Both the position numbers and the translations under genes were made by a program. Of a stretch of DNA of 64,000 nt, positions 52,793 through 61,423 are shown piece by piece; within the stretch, counting starts at the first letter, position 1, and the number at the start of each line of letters is the position of its first letter. Location: contig NZ_CP053697.2 in the NCBI RefSeq assembly GCF_013200955.2, forward strand, positions 2,542,001 through 2,606,000, in the 5' to 3' direction. This stretch comes from Pseudomonas campi (GTDB lineage: Bacteria > Pseudomonadota > Gammaproteobacteria > Pseudomonadales > Pseudomonadaceae). Under the pieces are notes generated by a model. It saw only the letters and a program-made list of their open reading frames with translations. It was not told the origin of the DNA and made no database searches.

Positions 52793-52808
52793 CGCAAGGG
52801 CCGTGCCA
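52793..52808 (-). promoter_or_regulatory. Sigma-54-type promoter for the ATP-grasp operon
   Basis: On the minus strand TGGCACGGCCCTTGCG matches the RpoN consensus (TGGCACG, four bases, TTGC); GG and GC are exactly 10 nt apart. Transcription would start about 12 nt downstream, leaving a short leader of roughly 25 nt before ATG 52758. Confidence 0.7.
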
Positions 52809-53053
52809 TAGGAATTTATTGTTTTATTTCAATGAGTTGAATATCAGACCAAACAGTCACGCACCATGTCGGCGCGTTAATCCAAGCCCCAAAACAGGTC
52901 ACGCCCCAATCGGAGGCAGGCGCGACAAGGCAGATTGCCGAGACTTAGGCCACCCTGCTCCGGGAACGACTTTGCTGGGATGGGAGGATCGGAGCTGCCC
53001 GAAGGCATCAGGGCTGAAGCCGCTTACGGGAAGCGGGAGACTTTATCGCAGGC
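52809..53053. other. Intergenic region between the ATP-grasp operon and putP terminator
   Basis: The first 60 bp are AT-rich. Apart from the sigma-54 and NtrC-like sites nothing is recognised, and frames here are short and unconvincing. Confidence 0.5.
52861..52875 (-). promoter_or_regulatory. NtrC-like enhancer site upstream of the sigma-54 promoter
   Basis: GCACC-ATGTC-GGCGC differs by one base from GCACC-N5-GGTGC, the NtrC-binding pattern. It lies about 85 bp upstream of the predicted start, a normal enhancer distance. Confidence 0.5.
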
Positions 53054-53088
53054 AAAAAAACGGCCCAACGCCGGGAGACGTGGGCCGC
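53054..53088 (-). terminator. Rho-independent terminator of putP
   Basis: On the minus strand GCGGCCCACG and CGTTGGGCCG pair and are followed by seven T, about 100 bp beyond the putP stop codon. Confidence 0.85.
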
Positions 53089-53186
53089 AAAGCACTATCG
53101 GGTCGTGCGTGGTGCCCCGCCGTCAGGTACTGGACCTGAGGCGAAGCGAAGACGCGACTGGACGACCGGCCAGCCGCGCCTGGGGG

Positions 53187-54677
53187 TCAGGCTTGGGCGT
53201 CCTGGTATTCCTTCTCGGCCACGTCGAAACGCTGTTGCATGGTTTTCGAAGGGCCGTTGCCGATGCGGCTGAAGACCAGAATGGCCAGGGTGGCGAGGAT
53301 GAAGCCCGGGATGATTTCGTACACGCCCAGACCGATCAAGTTCTTCCACACCACCACGGTCACGGCACCGACGATCATGCCGGCCAGGGCGCCGTTGCGG
53401 GTCATGCCTTTCCACATCACGGAGAGGATCACCACCGGACCGAAGGCGGCACCGAAGCCGGCCCAGGCGTAGGACACCAGGCCCAGCACACGGTTTTCCG
53501 GGTTGGACGCCAGCAGAATGGCGACCACCGCGACCAGCAACACCATGCCGCGGCCGACCCAGACCAGTTCGCTCTGGCTGGCGCCTTTACGCAGGAAGGC
53601 CTTGTAGAAGTCTTCGGTCAGGGCGCTGGAGCACACCAGCAGTTGGCAGCTCAGGGTGGACATCACGGCGGCGAGGATGGCGGACAGCAGGATGCCGGCA
53701 ATCCACGGGTTGAACAGCAGCTTGGACAGCTCGATGAACACACGCTCCGGGTTTTCGGTAACCGGGCCAGCCAGGTCCGGGTTAGCGGAGAAGTAGGCGA
53801 TACCGAAGAAGCCTACCGCTACGGCACCACCGAGGCAGAGGATCATCCAGGTCATGGAGATGCGACGGGCAGCCGGGATGGATTTGACCGAGTCGGCCGC
53901 CATGAAGCGCGCCAGGATGTGCGGCTGGCCAAAATAGCCCAGACCCCAGGCCATCAGCGAGATCACGCCGACGAAGGTCGCGCCCTTGAGCATGTCGAAG
54001 TTGGTGGCGTCTTTCAGTTCGATCGCCGCGAAGGTGGCATCGGCGCCGCCGGTGGCCAGCATGACGATGACCGGCGTCAGGATCAGGGCGAAGATCATCA
54101 GGGTGGCCTGTACGGTGTCCGTCCAGCTCACCGCGAGGAAGCCACCGATGAAGGTGTAGGCGATGGTCGCTGCAGCACCGGCCCACAGGGCGGTTTCGTA
54201 GCTCATGCCGAAGGTGCTTTCAAACAGACGGGCACCGGCCACCACGCCCGAGGCGCAGTAGATGGTGAAGAACACCAGGATCACCAGGGCAGAGAAGATG
54301 CGCAGGATGCGGCTGTTGTCTTCAAAGCGGTTGGTGAAGTAGTCCGGCAGGGTCAGGGCGTTGCCGTTGTGCTCGGTCTGCACGCGCAGACGGCCGGCGA
54401 CCAGCAGCCAGTTCAGGTAGGCACCGACGATCAGGCCGATGGCGATCCAGCCTTCGGACAGGCCGGACATGTACACCGCACCCGGCAAGCCCATCAGCAG
54501 CCAGCCGCTCATGTCGGAGGCGCCAGCGGACAGGGCAGTGACGAAGCTGCCGATGCTGCGGCCACCGAGGATGTAGTCGGAGAGGTTCTTGGTACGCAGG
54601 TAGGCGACGAGGCCGATCAGTACCATCGAGGCGATGTACACCACGAAGGTAATCAGCATGGGGGTGCTAGCGGTCAT
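53187..54677 (-). CDS. putP: Sodium/proline symporter PutP
   Basis: The 496-residue SSS-family protein has the expected 12-13 hydrophobic segments and PutP signatures: GGRSIGSFVTALSAGASDMSGWLLMGLPGAVY near residue 38 (Na+ and proline sites) and GYFGQPHILARFMA near residue 250. It imports proline with Na+ across the inner membrane. The length matches E. coli PutP (502). putA is not adjacent. An A-rich AACAACAA leader motif lies just before the ribosome-binding site. Confidence 0.95.
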   Translation of the reverse strand: MTASTPMLITFVVYIASMVLIGLVAYLRTKNLSDYILGGRSIGSFVTALSAGASDMSGWLLMGLPGAVYMSGLSEGWIAIGLIVGAYLNWLLVAGRLRVQTEHNGNALTLPDYFTNRFEDNSRILRIFSALVILVFFTIYCASGVVAGARLFESTFGMSYETALWAGAAATIAYTFIGGFLAVSWTDTVQATLMIFALILTPVIVMLATGGADATFAAIELKDATNFDMLKGATFVGVISLMAWGLGYFGQPHILARFMAADSVKSIPAARRISMTWMILCLGGAVAVGFFGIAYFSANPDLAGPVTENPERVFIELSKLLFNPWIAGILLSAILAAVMSTLSCQLLVCSSALTEDFYKAFLRKGASQSELVWVGRGMVLLVAVVAILLASNPENRVLGLVSYAWAGFGAAFGPVVILSVMWKGMTRNGALAGMIVGAVTVVVWKNLIGLGVYEIIPGFILATLAILVFSRIGNGPSKTMQQRFDVAEKEYQDAQA

Positions 54678-54695
54678 GGGAGGATGCCCTCTCGT

Positions 54696-54703
54696 TTGTT
54701 GTT
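54696..54703 (-). promoter_or_regulatory. Hfq/Crc-type A-rich motif in the putP leader
   Basis: AACAACAA, matching AANAANAA, lies about 18 nt upstream of the putP ATG and next to GAGAGGG. In pseudomonads such motifs mediate catabolite repression of translation by Hfq with Crc. One short motif is weak evidence. Confidence 0.4.
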
Positions 54704-54768
54704 ATGGCGCTGCGGTGGATGATCCGCAGCCTGGTTGGCAAATACGCCCGCTTGTGGCGGGCCGCTTA

Positions 54769-54908
54769 GAACCTGTTCAATGTCTGCTGCGCGTCGGCCA
54801 TGCTGCGTTGAAATCGGGCTCAGAATGCTCATTTACAGCTCGTAAACTCCGCTTCTTCGCCCGATTTCGCCTTGCCTGGCTCTAGCTCGCGAGACTTTGA
54901 ACAGGCTC
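54769..54908. mobile_element. MITE-like element with terminal inverted repeats
   Basis: A 140-bp stretch begins GAACCTGTTCAA and ends TTGAACAGGCTC, 12-bp ends with one mismatch, flanked by TTA on both sides (possible target duplication). It encodes nothing. A non-autonomous transposable element is the simplest reading; the transposase family is unknown. Confidence 0.65.
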
Positions 54909-54911
54909 TTA

Positions 54912-55220
54912 GAACCCGCTCCTGCTGCAGGAACGGGTCATGAATGGGGTGGCGCCATCCGCGCTGCCATGCTGCTCTCGGTCATCCGGATGAGAGCCAA
55001 TCAACCTACGTCTCTACTCAACTTTAGCTCGCGCCGGCGAAAACAGAGTGCAACCCGGCCGGGAGAGCCAACACGCCGCGCACAACCGGGTTGCGCCAGC
55101 GGTTTGCTGGGATGCAGGACTCTAGTGACAGGGGGGTGACAGCTTCTTGCAGAAAACTCTGGAGTTTTTGCGAAAAACTCCGAGGCGGGGAACTTTATCC
55201 ATACAGCCGTTTGAAACCAG
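54912..55220. other. Intergenic stretch upstream of putP, downstream of the lipoprotein gene
   Basis: No gene. It holds AACCCGCTCCTGCTGCAGGAACGGGT (54912-54937), a stem with a mismatch, and a perfect 9-bp dyad GGAGTTTTT-GCG-AAAAACTCC (55161-55181). Their roles are unknown; one could be an operator or a transcript hairpin. Confidence 0.45.
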
Positions 55221-55244
55221 CGCGCCGGCAAAGATGCCGGCGCG
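55221..55244 (-). terminator. Hairpin terminator after the lipoprotein gene
   Basis: A perfect 10-bp stem CGCGCCGGCA/TGCCGGCGCG with a 4-nt loop lies 18 bp beyond the stop codon; the T-run after it is short, so termination may be partial. Confidence 0.55.
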
Positions 55245-55261
55245 TGGAGATACAGCAAGGC

Positions 55262-55714
55262 TTACTGCACGGTGTCTACCAGGTACTTGTGTACCAGCTG
55301 GCTATCCATGCGCTCGCTGAAGGCGAAGATGATGTAGTCGGCGTCGTCCTTCTGCAGGTCGACCTCGCTCTTGGCGCGCCCGATTTCCTGGCCATCCTTG
55401 TCATACGCCTTGGCCAGCAGAGTGCCTTTAAATGGCTCGTTGGCCACCAGATAGACGCTGAAGCTCTTTTGCGCGTCGGCCATACCGTTGGACTTGGCAG
55501 TGGTTTTGACCAGACCGGCTTTGCTCGCGCCTGCGCCAAGCTCGGTCTCGACCACCATGCTCTGGTCGATACCACTGCCCACACCGGAGAGAAAACCGGT
55601 GACACCCTCACCCACCGCTTTGCCGGCTTTCTCCGAGAGACTCTGCTCACTCTCGCCACAACCGGCCAGGATGGCAGCACTGAAAAGACCTACCAGCAGG
55701 CTTTTGTACTTCAT
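55262..55714 (-). CDS. Small lipoprotein, unknown function
   Basis: The 150-residue precursor has a type II signal peptide ending LAGC (Cys19). The mature part is Ser/Gly-rich at first (KAGKAVGEGVTGFLSGVGSGI), then forms a beta-type domain (FSVYLVANEPFKGTLLAKAYDKDGQEIGRAKSEV). GGGAG precedes ATG. No family is recognised. It is transcribed apart from the haemoglobin operon. Confidence 0.75.
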   Translation of the reverse strand: MKYKSLLVGLFSAAILAGCGESEQSLSEKAGKAVGEGVTGFLSGVGSGIDQSMVVETELGAGASKAGLVKTTAKSNGMADAQKSFSVYLVANEPFKGTLLAKAYDKDGQEIGRAKSEVDLQKDDADYIIFAFSERMDSQLVHKYLVDTVQ

Positions 55715-55900
55715 TTTTCACTCCCTGAATTCATAGGTTTTGCTCAGGCAACCGGCAGCATGCCGATCGCAGCCGCGCAGAATACGCCAAGCCGCTTCCC
55801 ATCGCGCCCGCGCAATGCCTGGATGTGAAGGAGTTGGCGACCAGGCGTGGCGCCATGGCCTGCCGCAGCCGAATCGCTAGCGGCTAGCGCGAGAGTGGCG

Positions 55901-56320
55901 CTAACGCTCGATGATCTGCCCACGCAGCGGTGCCAAACGTGCCAGTAGGCGGTTTTGCGCGGCGACCGGGATGCCTTCGGCGTCCATCGCGTCGATCAGG
56001 TCTTCGACCAGGGCATTGAAGTCGCCCCGGTCGATATTCAGCCCCTTGTGGCTCTCTTCCATGCTGTCACCGGTGTATTCGCAGGGGCCGCCGGCCTCGA
56101 CGCAGACCTGTTCGACCAGTTTGTCGCGCAGGCGCTCGATGTCGATCTCGCGGAAGTAGTGGGCTATGCGCGGGTTGCGCGCCGAGTTGAGCAGCATGCC
56201 TTCGACGATACGGGTGATCCCGGCTTGCTCGCCGAGGCTGCGATAGAGGCTGTCATCCCTGGGCGGCTGGCTGGTGCAGGCAGCCAGGGTCAGGCACAGC
56301 ACAGCGAGAAGAACGCGCAT
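55901..56320 (-). CDS. Lipoprotein group I truncated haemoglobin
   Basis: The 139-residue precursor has a lipoprotein signal (LTLAACTSQPP, Cys15). It continues as a group I truncated globin: SLYRSLGEQAGITRIVEGML, ARNPRIAHYFREIDIERLRDKLVEQVC, and the proximal His in MEESHKGLNI (about residue 90). Globins of this type bind O2 or NO; lipid anchoring would put this one in the periplasm. It is last in a four-gene operon with DUF3034 and a c-di-GMP enzyme, with 2 bp between it and DUF3034. Confidence 0.88.
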   Translation of the reverse strand: MRVLLAVLCLTLAACTSQPPRDDSLYRSLGEQAGITRIVEGMLLNSARNPRIAHYFREIDIERLRDKLVEQVCVEAGGPCEYTGDSMEESHKGLNIDRGDFNALVEDLIDAMDAEGIPVAAQNRLLARLAPLRGQIIER

Positions 56321-56322
56321 GC

Positions 56323-57180
56323 TCAGAAGCTCCCCTGGATGGACAGGTAGGCGCCGTCCTGGTGATCCAGCCCGGCGATTTCACCCAGCCGCGCATAAGC
56401 CAGCACCACGGCCAGGTGTTTGTTGGGGAAATAACCGATGAACACATCGGACCAGTCGTTTTCCCCGGCGAAGGATAGGTTGTCCGGCTTCTCGCGGTAC
56501 TCCACCCCCAGAGCCCAGCGCGGGTTGAACAGCACGGCCACGGAGCCTTCCTTGAGTACAGAATGCTCGTCGCGGCGATCGCCACCGAAGCCCAGCAGGC
56601 CCAGCTCGTTGGCCCGGCTGTAGCGCAGGTTGCCGTTGAGCAGCAGGTTGTAGCCGAACGCGCCACCGAGCAGCAGGCGGCTGGCAGCGATGTAGCCTTC
56701 GGTGTCTTCGTCACGCTGGGCGCCGATCAGGCTCGGCACCAGAAAGTCCTTCTGCCGCTTGTGCTGGATGCCCAGGGACACCTGCGGCAGCTGGTCGTAG
56801 ATCAGGTCGCCGAACAGGCGCACCTTGAGGCCGAGAATGTCCTGACTGAGGCTGTTGTCCGGCAGGCTGAGGTCACGGGCCAGGGTGCCGAGGTCGAAAC
56901 GCTGGCGCGCGTAGGACAGCTCCACGCGGTTGCCATAGGACGCCGCCATACCCGCCACATCCAGGCGGTAGTCGCCAGTCTCGACGCGGGTGGCAAAGGC
57001 GCTGGCGCCCCACTCGCCCTGCTCGCCATAGCCGGACAGTACCGCCCAGGGCGTGATACCGCCACCGGCAGCGCCTTCGATGCTACTCGCACCGCCGGTG
57101 GCCAACAGGCGCCCCTGCTCGGCCAGCACCAGGCCAGGGCAGAGCAGCCCGAGGAAGATCAGCGCGAGGGTCTTGCCCAT
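56323..57180 (-). CDS. DUF3034 outer-membrane-like protein
   Basis: Start 57180 gives 285 residues with a signal peptide (GKTLALIFLGLLCPGLVLA). The mature part has the alternating pattern of a beta-barrel, ends in phenylalanine (YLSIQGSF), and has a Gly-rich N-terminus (LLATGGASSIEGAAGGGITPW) typical of DUF3034. It lies 2 bp after the GGDEF-EAL gene and 2 bp before the haemoglobin gene. Probably an outer-membrane channel of unknown cargo. Confidence 0.82.
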   Translation of the reverse strand: MGKTLALIFLGLLCPGLVLAEQGRLLATGGASSIEGAAGGGITPWAVLSGYGEQGEWGASAFATRVETGDYRLDVAGMAASYGNRVELSYARQRFDLGTLARDLSLPDNSLSQDILGLKVRLFGDLIYDQLPQVSLGIQHKRQKDFLVPSLIGAQRDEDTEGYIAASRLLLGGAFGYNLLLNGNLRYSRANELGLLGFGGDRRDEHSVLKEGSVAVLFNPRWALGVEYREKPDNLSFAGENDWSDVFIGYFPNKHLAVVLAYARLGEIAGLDHQDGAYLSIQGSF

Positions 57181-57182
57181 GG

Positions 57183-59531
57183 TCAATGTGCTCCGGCCAG
57201 AACCGATGGTTGCCACTGCTGCATCCACTGCTCGAACGCCTGGGCCGGCAACGGCCGGCTGATCAGATAGCCCTGGGCGGTGTCGCAGTTCCACAGGCGC
57301 AGCAGATCGAGGTTGTGCTGGAATTCGACTCCCTCGGCCACCACCTTGAGGCCGAGGCTGTGGCTCATGTCGATGGTCGAACGGACGATCACCGCGTCAT
57401 CACTCTGCTCATCCAGCTCGCGGATGAACGACTGGTCGATCTTCAGCTCCTGCACCGGCATGCGCTTGAGCTGGGCCAGCGAGGAATAGCCGGTACCGAA
57501 GTCATCCACCGACAGGTGAATGCCGCAGTTGCGCAGGCTGTGCAGCACCTCCAAGGCCCGCTCCGGGTCCTGCATCACCGCGCTCTCGGTGATCTCGAAC
57601 ACCAGTTGCTCGGCCGCCACCGCCTGGCGGGCCAGCAGCGCCGCTACGCGCTCGGCCAGTTCCTGGCTGATCAGATCCTCGGCGGAGATGTTCAGCGACA
57701 CCTGCATATGCAGGCCACGGCTGTTCCATTCATGCAGCTGGCGCACCACTTCTTCGATCACCCAGGCGGTGAGAATCTGGATGCTGCCGGTGCGCTCGGC
57801 CAGGGGGATGAATTCGCCCGGTGAAACCATGCCGAACTGCGGATGGTTCCAGCGCAGCAGGGCCTCGGCCTCGTGCACCCGGCCGGCGCGGATATCCAGT
57901 TTGGGCTGGTAATACAGCAGCAATTCCGCATTGCCCGCCGCATGGCGCAGGTCGCGGATCAGGCTGATCTGCCGTTGATGGGCATCATCGCGGCCCTGCT
58001 GGTAAACCTGCAGGTGGCCCGGCAGGTGCGCGGCATCCTGCATGGCAATGGCGGCGCGGCGCAGCAGCTCATCCGGGGTCGCGCCATCGACCGGGTAGAC
58101 GGCGATGCCGATGCAGCAATCCAGGCTGATGACCAGGTTGCCAATGTGCATGGGCTTGACCAGCAGCTGCTGCAACTTGTCGGCGGCGGCGATGGCACTG
58201 TCGCTGTCGCAGTGCTCCAACAACAGCAGCATTTCATCCGCCACCAGGCGCGCCAGGCTGTCGCCAGGACGCAGGGTCGCCTGCAGGCGCCGAGCAAGCT
58301 GCTGCAAGGCCAGATCGATGCCGTCCGCACCGCTGCTTTCCAGAATGCTGCGGAAGTTGCTCACGCTCAGGTAGAGCAAGGCGGTCGGTCGCCCCGCGGT
58401 AATCGCGCTGCCCAGGCGCTCGATGGCCAGGGTGCGGTTGGGCAGCCCGGTCAGGGCATCGTGCAGGGCGTTGTGCGCCAGTTGCCGCTCACGCTCGGCA
58501 ATCCCCTCCTGCATGCTTTTGAAGGTCTGCGCCAGGCTGCCTAGCTCATCACTGCGCTGCAGGGTGATGGGCGTCTGGTAGTCGCCCTGGCCGATGCGCT
58601 CGGCCACCAGAGCCAGCTGGCGTACCGGCTGCGACAGGTTGCGCGCCAGCAGCAGAGCGCCCAGCAGCGAGGCGAACAGGGCCGCCAGGGCGATCAGCAG
58701 GATGTCCCGATCGAGTGGCGCAAAGGCCGCCTCGGCCTGGTCCAGCGACTTGTGCAGCAGCGCCAGGACCTTGTAGTTCGAGCCGCTGGCCAGGGTCCGC
58801 CACTCGCCGAGATAGCGCTGACCACCCTGCTCCAGCAAACGGCTGCCGCTGTCGAGGTTCTGCTGCATGATTTCCGCGCGCAGACCGCCGTGCAGGGCGG
58901 CCGGCAAGGTGCTGACCCAGCCCGCCGGCTTGCCCTGTTCGATCGACACCAGGGTCAGCTCCAGGTGGGTCAGCTCGCGCAATTCGTTGGCGAAGGCCTC
59001 GTCGACATGAAAACCCATCACCACCCGGGCAATCGGCAATGGCGCACTGACCATGGCCTCGACCAGCAGGAATACTTCACCATCGATGGGCAGCAGGAAG
59101 ACCTGCGGGCCGCTGCCGGCCGGGTCCTGCATCTGCCCGGCCAGGCGACTCACCGAGTCGCTGCCGATCTGCTCGGCAGTGCTGACCTGCAGGCTGCCAT
59201 CCAGCCCGAGCAGCATCACCACCCCGGCATTGATGCGCGCGCCATGGTTGGCCAGCGCCGAGCGGATGGTGTCGGCGTCGCCACTGGCCACTGCATCCTT
59301 GAAGCCGAAATCCGCCGCCAGCACGCGCACCGCATCGTGCAACTGGCGGCCGCGCACCTCAAGCAGTTGCTCGAACACCCGGCCACCGACGCCCAGCTCC
59401 TCGCGCAACTGGTTCTGCACGGCCACGCCGGTGGCGGCCTTGACCGAGAAATACAGGGCGCCGATCACCACCAGCAACAGCAGGATCAGGACGCTGGCGA
59501 TGCGCGCCTGGAAGCTATGGCTGAACTTCAC
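57183..59531 (-). CDS. Membrane GGDEF-EAL protein with periplasmic sensor and HAMP (degenerate GGDEF)
   Basis: The start is GTG 59531 (AAGAAGG upstream; VKFSHSFQARIAS), overlapping the cupredoxin-like gene by 17 bp; an ATG 21 nt earlier is possible. In 782 residues: TM1 (about 10-30), periplasmic sensor of the CACHE type (about 31-280), TM2, HAMP, GGDEF (about 360-520) and EAL. The GGDEF site reads VADEM, so cyclase activity is unlikely. The EAL domain has EALLRW, DDFGTGYSSL and the later KIDQSFI and VAEGVE motifs, so it should hydrolyse c-di-GMP. Confidence 0.88.
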   Translation of the reverse strand: MKFSHSFQARIASVLILLLLVVIGALYFSVKAATGVAVQNQLREELGVGGRVFEQLLEVRGRQLHDAVRVLAADFGFKDAVASGDADTIRSALANHGARINAGVVMLLGLDGSLQVSTAEQIGSDSVSRLAGQMQDPAGSGPQVFLLPIDGEVFLLVEAMVSAPLPIARVVMGFHVDEAFANELRELTHLELTLVSIEQGKPAGWVSTLPAALHGGLRAEIMQQNLDSGSRLLEQGGQRYLGEWRTLASGSNYKVLALLHKSLDQAEAAFAPLDRDILLIALAALFASLLGALLLARNLSQPVRQLALVAERIGQGDYQTPITLQRSDELGSLAQTFKSMQEGIAERERQLAHNALHDALTGLPNRTLAIERLGSAITAGRPTALLYLSVSNFRSILESSGADGIDLALQQLARRLQATLRPGDSLARLVADEMLLLLEHCDSDSAIAAADKLQQLLVKPMHIGNLVISLDCCIGIAVYPVDGATPDELLRRAAIAMQDAAHLPGHLQVYQQGRDDAHQRQISLIRDLRHAAGNAELLLYYQPKLDIRAGRVHEAEALLRWNHPQFGMVSPGEFIPLAERTGSIQILTAWVIEEVVRQLHEWNSRGLHMQVSLNISAEDLISQELAERVAALLARQAVAAEQLVFEITESAVMQDPERALEVLHSLRNCGIHLSVDDFGTGYSSLAQLKRMPVQELKIDQSFIRELDEQSDDAVIVRSTIDMSHSLGLKVVAEGVEFQHNLDLLRLWNCDTAQGYLISRPLPAQAFEQWMQQWQPSVLAGAH

Positions 59532-60192
59532 GCGTGGCCTTCTTGAATGCATCACCAAAGGAACTCGGCGCCGGCGCCGCAGGCACTGCCTGCACGGGAG
59601 CGGAGAGCTGCAGGGTAAAACGCTGATGCAGGCTTGGCTCGACAACCTTCAGCTCACCCGCAGCAACCGGCAGCATGTTCGGGCTCTGCGGATGCCACAG
59701 GGTGGCCTGGTAGCTGCCGGGCGGCAGACCGTCGATCTTCAGCCGCCCCTGCTCGTCACTGACGGCGAACCAGGGATCGTCGGTGACATACACGTAGCCG
59801 AGCATCCAGTCATGGATGTTGCAGCCGAGCACCACCACTCCCGGCTTGTCGAACAGCACCGGCTCGCTGGGCGTGCCCTGGTACAGGCGCAACTCGAAAC
59901 GCTTGGCCGGCGAAAAGGAATAGACCTGGTGGCGGATGTTGTCGCTATTGGGGAACTTCACCGAGGTGCCACTGCGCACGGCCAACACGCTGGGGGCAAA
60001 CTGCTTGTCGCGCTGATCCATGATGCCCTCGCCCGGCGCCGCACCCGGCGCGCCGCGCAGCGTGAGCACGGCATTGGCCAGCGGCTGGCCCTGGCCATCC
60101 ACCAGCTCGGCGACAACGCCAGCAGCACTGGCAACACTGCTGAAAAAGCAGCTCAGGGCAATGCCCAGAGCCAGGTTGGAAAGATTGGTCAT
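59515..60192 (-). CDS. MauL/cupredoxin-like periplasmic protein
   Basis: Start 60192 gives 225 residues with a signal peptide (LALGIALSCFFSSVASA). The middle has VKFPNSDNIRHQVYSFSPAKRFELRLYQG and VVVLGCNIHDWMLGYVYV: a His and a CNIHDWM loop as in type 1 copper sites. A carboxypeptidase-like beta domain follows. These are called 'methylamine utilization protein' in many annotations (MauL-like). It may bind copper in the periplasm. First gene of the four-gene operon. Confidence 0.78.
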   Translation of the reverse strand: MTNLSNLALGIALSCFFSSVASAAGVVAELVDGQGQPLANAVLTLRGAPGAAPGEGIMDQRDKQFAPSVLAVRSGTSVKFPNSDNIRHQVYSFSPAKRFELRLYQGTPSEPVLFDKPGVVVLGCNIHDWMLGYVYVTDDPWFAVSDEQGRLKIDGLPPGSYQATLWHPQSPNMLPVAAGELKVVEPSLHQRFTLQLSAPVQAVPAAPAPSSFGDAFKKATREVQP

Positions 60193-60502
60193 ACGACAGT
60201 CCAGTACCCGGCAATGCCGGGGATGCAAGGTGAATACCCGCCTTCCTGGCAACCTTGAGCGATGGTTTCCAGCAGATTAGCCGAGCCATCGGCCAAGAGC
60301 ACGCACAGTGATGCGGCAAATGCCCTTGATTGCTAACCAAAACCGACGCTTCAAGAGGCCAGCTACAGCTCTGCCGTGCACTTTTTACGCGGATCGACGT
60401 AAGCTTCGCCCTCTGCGCAACCTGAACGCTGCCGCGCCACTACGACGGCCAGCCTGCCGAATCCTGTTTTTCGCGTCCGCGACGCCCAGTGAGGACTTTG
60501 AA
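60193..60502. other. Divergent intergenic region before nadE
   Basis: It holds the promoter of the minus-strand cupredoxin-like operon and that of nadE. No gene, tRNA or palindrome is recognised. An open frame running into nadE from 60308 has no ribosome-binding site. Confidence 0.45.
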
Positions 60503-61330
60503 ATGAGCAATCGCCAAGCCGAAATCGCCGCCGCCCTCGATGTGGTGCCACCTTTCGCCGATACCGCCGCGCTGGTGGCGCAGATCGACAAGCGCAAGGC
60601 CTTCATCAAACAGTGCCTGCGCAACTCCGGCCTGAAAGTGCTGGTGCTGGGCATCAGCGGCGGGGTCGACTCGCTGACCGCCGGCCGCCTGGCGCAACTG
60701 ACGGTCGAGGAGCTGCGTACCGAAACGGGCGATACGGCCTATCGCTTTATCGCCGTGCGCCTGCCCCACGGCACTCAGCACGACGAACAAGACGCCCAGG
60801 ATTCGCTGCAATTCATCCGCGCCGACGAGGAAGACACCGTCAACATCGAGGACAGCGTGCGCGGTCTCGGCGAGCAGGTCAGCCACCTGCAGCAGCTGGC
60901 CGACGCCCGCCGTGACTTCGTCACCGGCAATATCAAGGCGCGTATTCGCATGGTCGCCCAGTTCGCCATCGCCAACGCCAACAACGGCCTGGTGATCGGC
61001 ACCGACCACGCTGCCGAAGCGGTGATGGGCTTTTTCACCAAATTCGGCGACGGCGCCTGCGACCTTGCCCCGCTGTCCGGCCTGGTCAAGGGTCAGGTGC
61101 GGGCCATCGCCAAACACCTCGGCGCCCCGGAAAACCTGGTGTTCAAGGTGCCCACTGCCGACCTCGAAGAACTGCGCCCCGGCAAGCCGGACGAGGAAGC
61201 GCATGGCGTCAGCTACGCCGAGATCGACGCATTCCTGCATGGCCAGGCAGTCAGCGAGCACGCCTACGCCACCATCGTGCGCACCTACGACAACACCCGG
61301 CACAAGCGCGAGCTGCCCCTGGTGCCTTAA
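60503..61330 (+). CDS. nadE: Ammonia-dependent NAD+ synthetase
   Basis: ATG 60503 follows GAGGACTTT and gives 275 residues, the length of the ammonia-dependent enzyme. [20 protein letters not shown] (near residue 50) is the PP-loop, and [31 protein letters not shown] (near residue 165) binds deamido-NAD. It adenylates deamido-NAD+ and aminates it with ammonia, the last step of NAD synthesis. There is no N-terminal glutaminase domain. Confidence 0.96.
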   Translation: MSNRQAEIAAALDVVPPFADTAALVAQIDKRKAFIKQCLRNSGLKVLVLGISGGVDSLTAGRLAQLTVEELRTETGDTAYRFIAVRLPHGTQHDEQDAQDSLQFIRADEEDTVNIEDSVRGLGEQVSHLQQLADARRDFVTGNIKARIRMVAQFAIANANNGLVIGTDHAAEAVMGFFTKFGDGACDLAPLSGLVKGQVRAIAKHLGAPENLVFKVPTADLEELRPGKPDEEAHGVSYAEIDAFLHGQAVSEHAYATIVRTYDNTRHKRELPLVP

Positions 61331-61423
61331 GTTTGTCGACGCCGCGGGCTGGAATGCCCGCGGCAGACTACGCTTCCAGAGTCTCGGCCCCGCGAGCCCG
61401 GCTACTTAAGGAAGGAAAGCCTC

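Noticed and set aside
52935..54722. 595-residue frame on the plus strand opposite putP
   Set aside because: Gln/His/Gly-rich shadow of a membrane-protein gene; PutP on the minus strand is certain.
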